A stretch of 5,074 nucleotides of DNA, taken from contig CBDULQ010000243.1 in NCBI GenBank assembly GCA_965368115.1, positions 1 through 5,074 of the forward strand, written 5' to 3'. Source of the stretch: CBDULQ01 sp965368115. Its GTDB lineage: Bacteria > Pseudomonadota > Gammaproteobacteria > SZUA-229. Of the stretch, positions 5,026 through 5,074 are shown piece after piece. A program made the position numbers and the translations under genes. Position 1 is the first letter of the stretch. Every line of letters starts with the position of its first letter. The notes beneath the pieces were generated by a model. It was not told the origin of the DNA. It saw only the letters and a list, made by a program, of their open reading frames with translations, and made no database searches.

Positions 5026-5074
5026 GTTTTTCTAGGATTATTTCAAAACAAACAACAAGATAAAGATATTATAT
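5026..5074. other. AT-rich tail after the last repeat arm
   Basis: Composition changes sharply after 5025. A T-run (TTTTT at 5027-5031) is followed by an A- and T-rich stretch to the window end. The T-run comes directly after the right arm of the 212-bp element, so it could end transcripts of the regulator gene, but the nearest local hairpin (about 4995-5011) is weak and 15 bases away. The tail may also be the upstream region of a gene outside the window. No gene is visible in it. Confidence 0.3.

Noticed and set aside
4995..5031. Intrinsic terminator made of the GAGC...GCTC hairpin and the TTTTT run
   Set aside because: The stem is only four pairs before a bulge and the T-run starts about 15 bases after it, too far for a standard terminator.
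5050..5074. Promoter in the AT-rich window end (TATTAT-like)
   Set aside because: The region is simply AT-rich, no spaced partner hexamer is evident, and no downstream gene is visible.

Overview
The window looks like gammaproteobacterial chromosome, or a short contig of about that size. The acetolactate synthase subunits read closest, from memory of the families, to IlvI and IlvH of Enterobacteria and Pseudomonas. The rest is a di-heme cytochrome c peroxidase with a Crp/Fnr-type regulator and a secreted isochorismatase-fold hydrolase. Genes are densely packed and no gene-free stretch exceeds 300 bases.

Left part (1-1632): the end of a branched-chain amino acid operon. The 3' two thirds of ilvI (large subunit, catalytic) run one base into a complete ilvH (small subunit, valine-sensing). 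The ilvI frame can be followed back to base 2, but two in-frame TAG codons at 23-25 and 128-130 interrupt it, each where a tyrosine is expected. The first 60 bases are also much more GC-rich than the rest of the gene. Either the gene is broken or the window edge is poor sequence. A 12-bp hairpin at 1687-1715 separates ilvH from the convergent gene that follows.

Middle part (1736-2676): a minus-strand gene for an isochorismatase-like cysteine hydrolase with a signal peptide, then a 233-bp divergent intergenic region. That region holds nested inverted repeats (2526-2614) that can fold in two mutually exclusive ways, and a 17-nt near-perfect palindrome (2590-2606).

Right part (2677-5074): a probable two-gene redox module. 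A di-heme peroxidase with an unusual two-helix membrane anchor is followed by a Crp/Fnr-family regulator that lacks the cAMP-binding Arg-Ser pair but keeps a CRP-like DNA-reading helix. A perfect 14-bp palindrome lies just upstream of the regulator's best-supported start and may be an autoregulatory operator. The last 256 bases have no gene. They hold a perfect 12-bp inverted repeat spanning 4814-5025, flanked by GTT on both sides, and then an AT-rich tail.

The ilv genes sample at about 40-45% GC and the redox module at about 57-62%, so the two halves may have different histories. A plausible reading is that the peroxidase reduces H2O2 or oxidises a substrate in the periplasm under control of the neighbouring regulator. 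The divergent periplasmic hydrolase may share its control region. This functional link is inference. No clearly new system is proven here; the best candidates are the anchored peroxidase and regulator module with its divergent structured control region.
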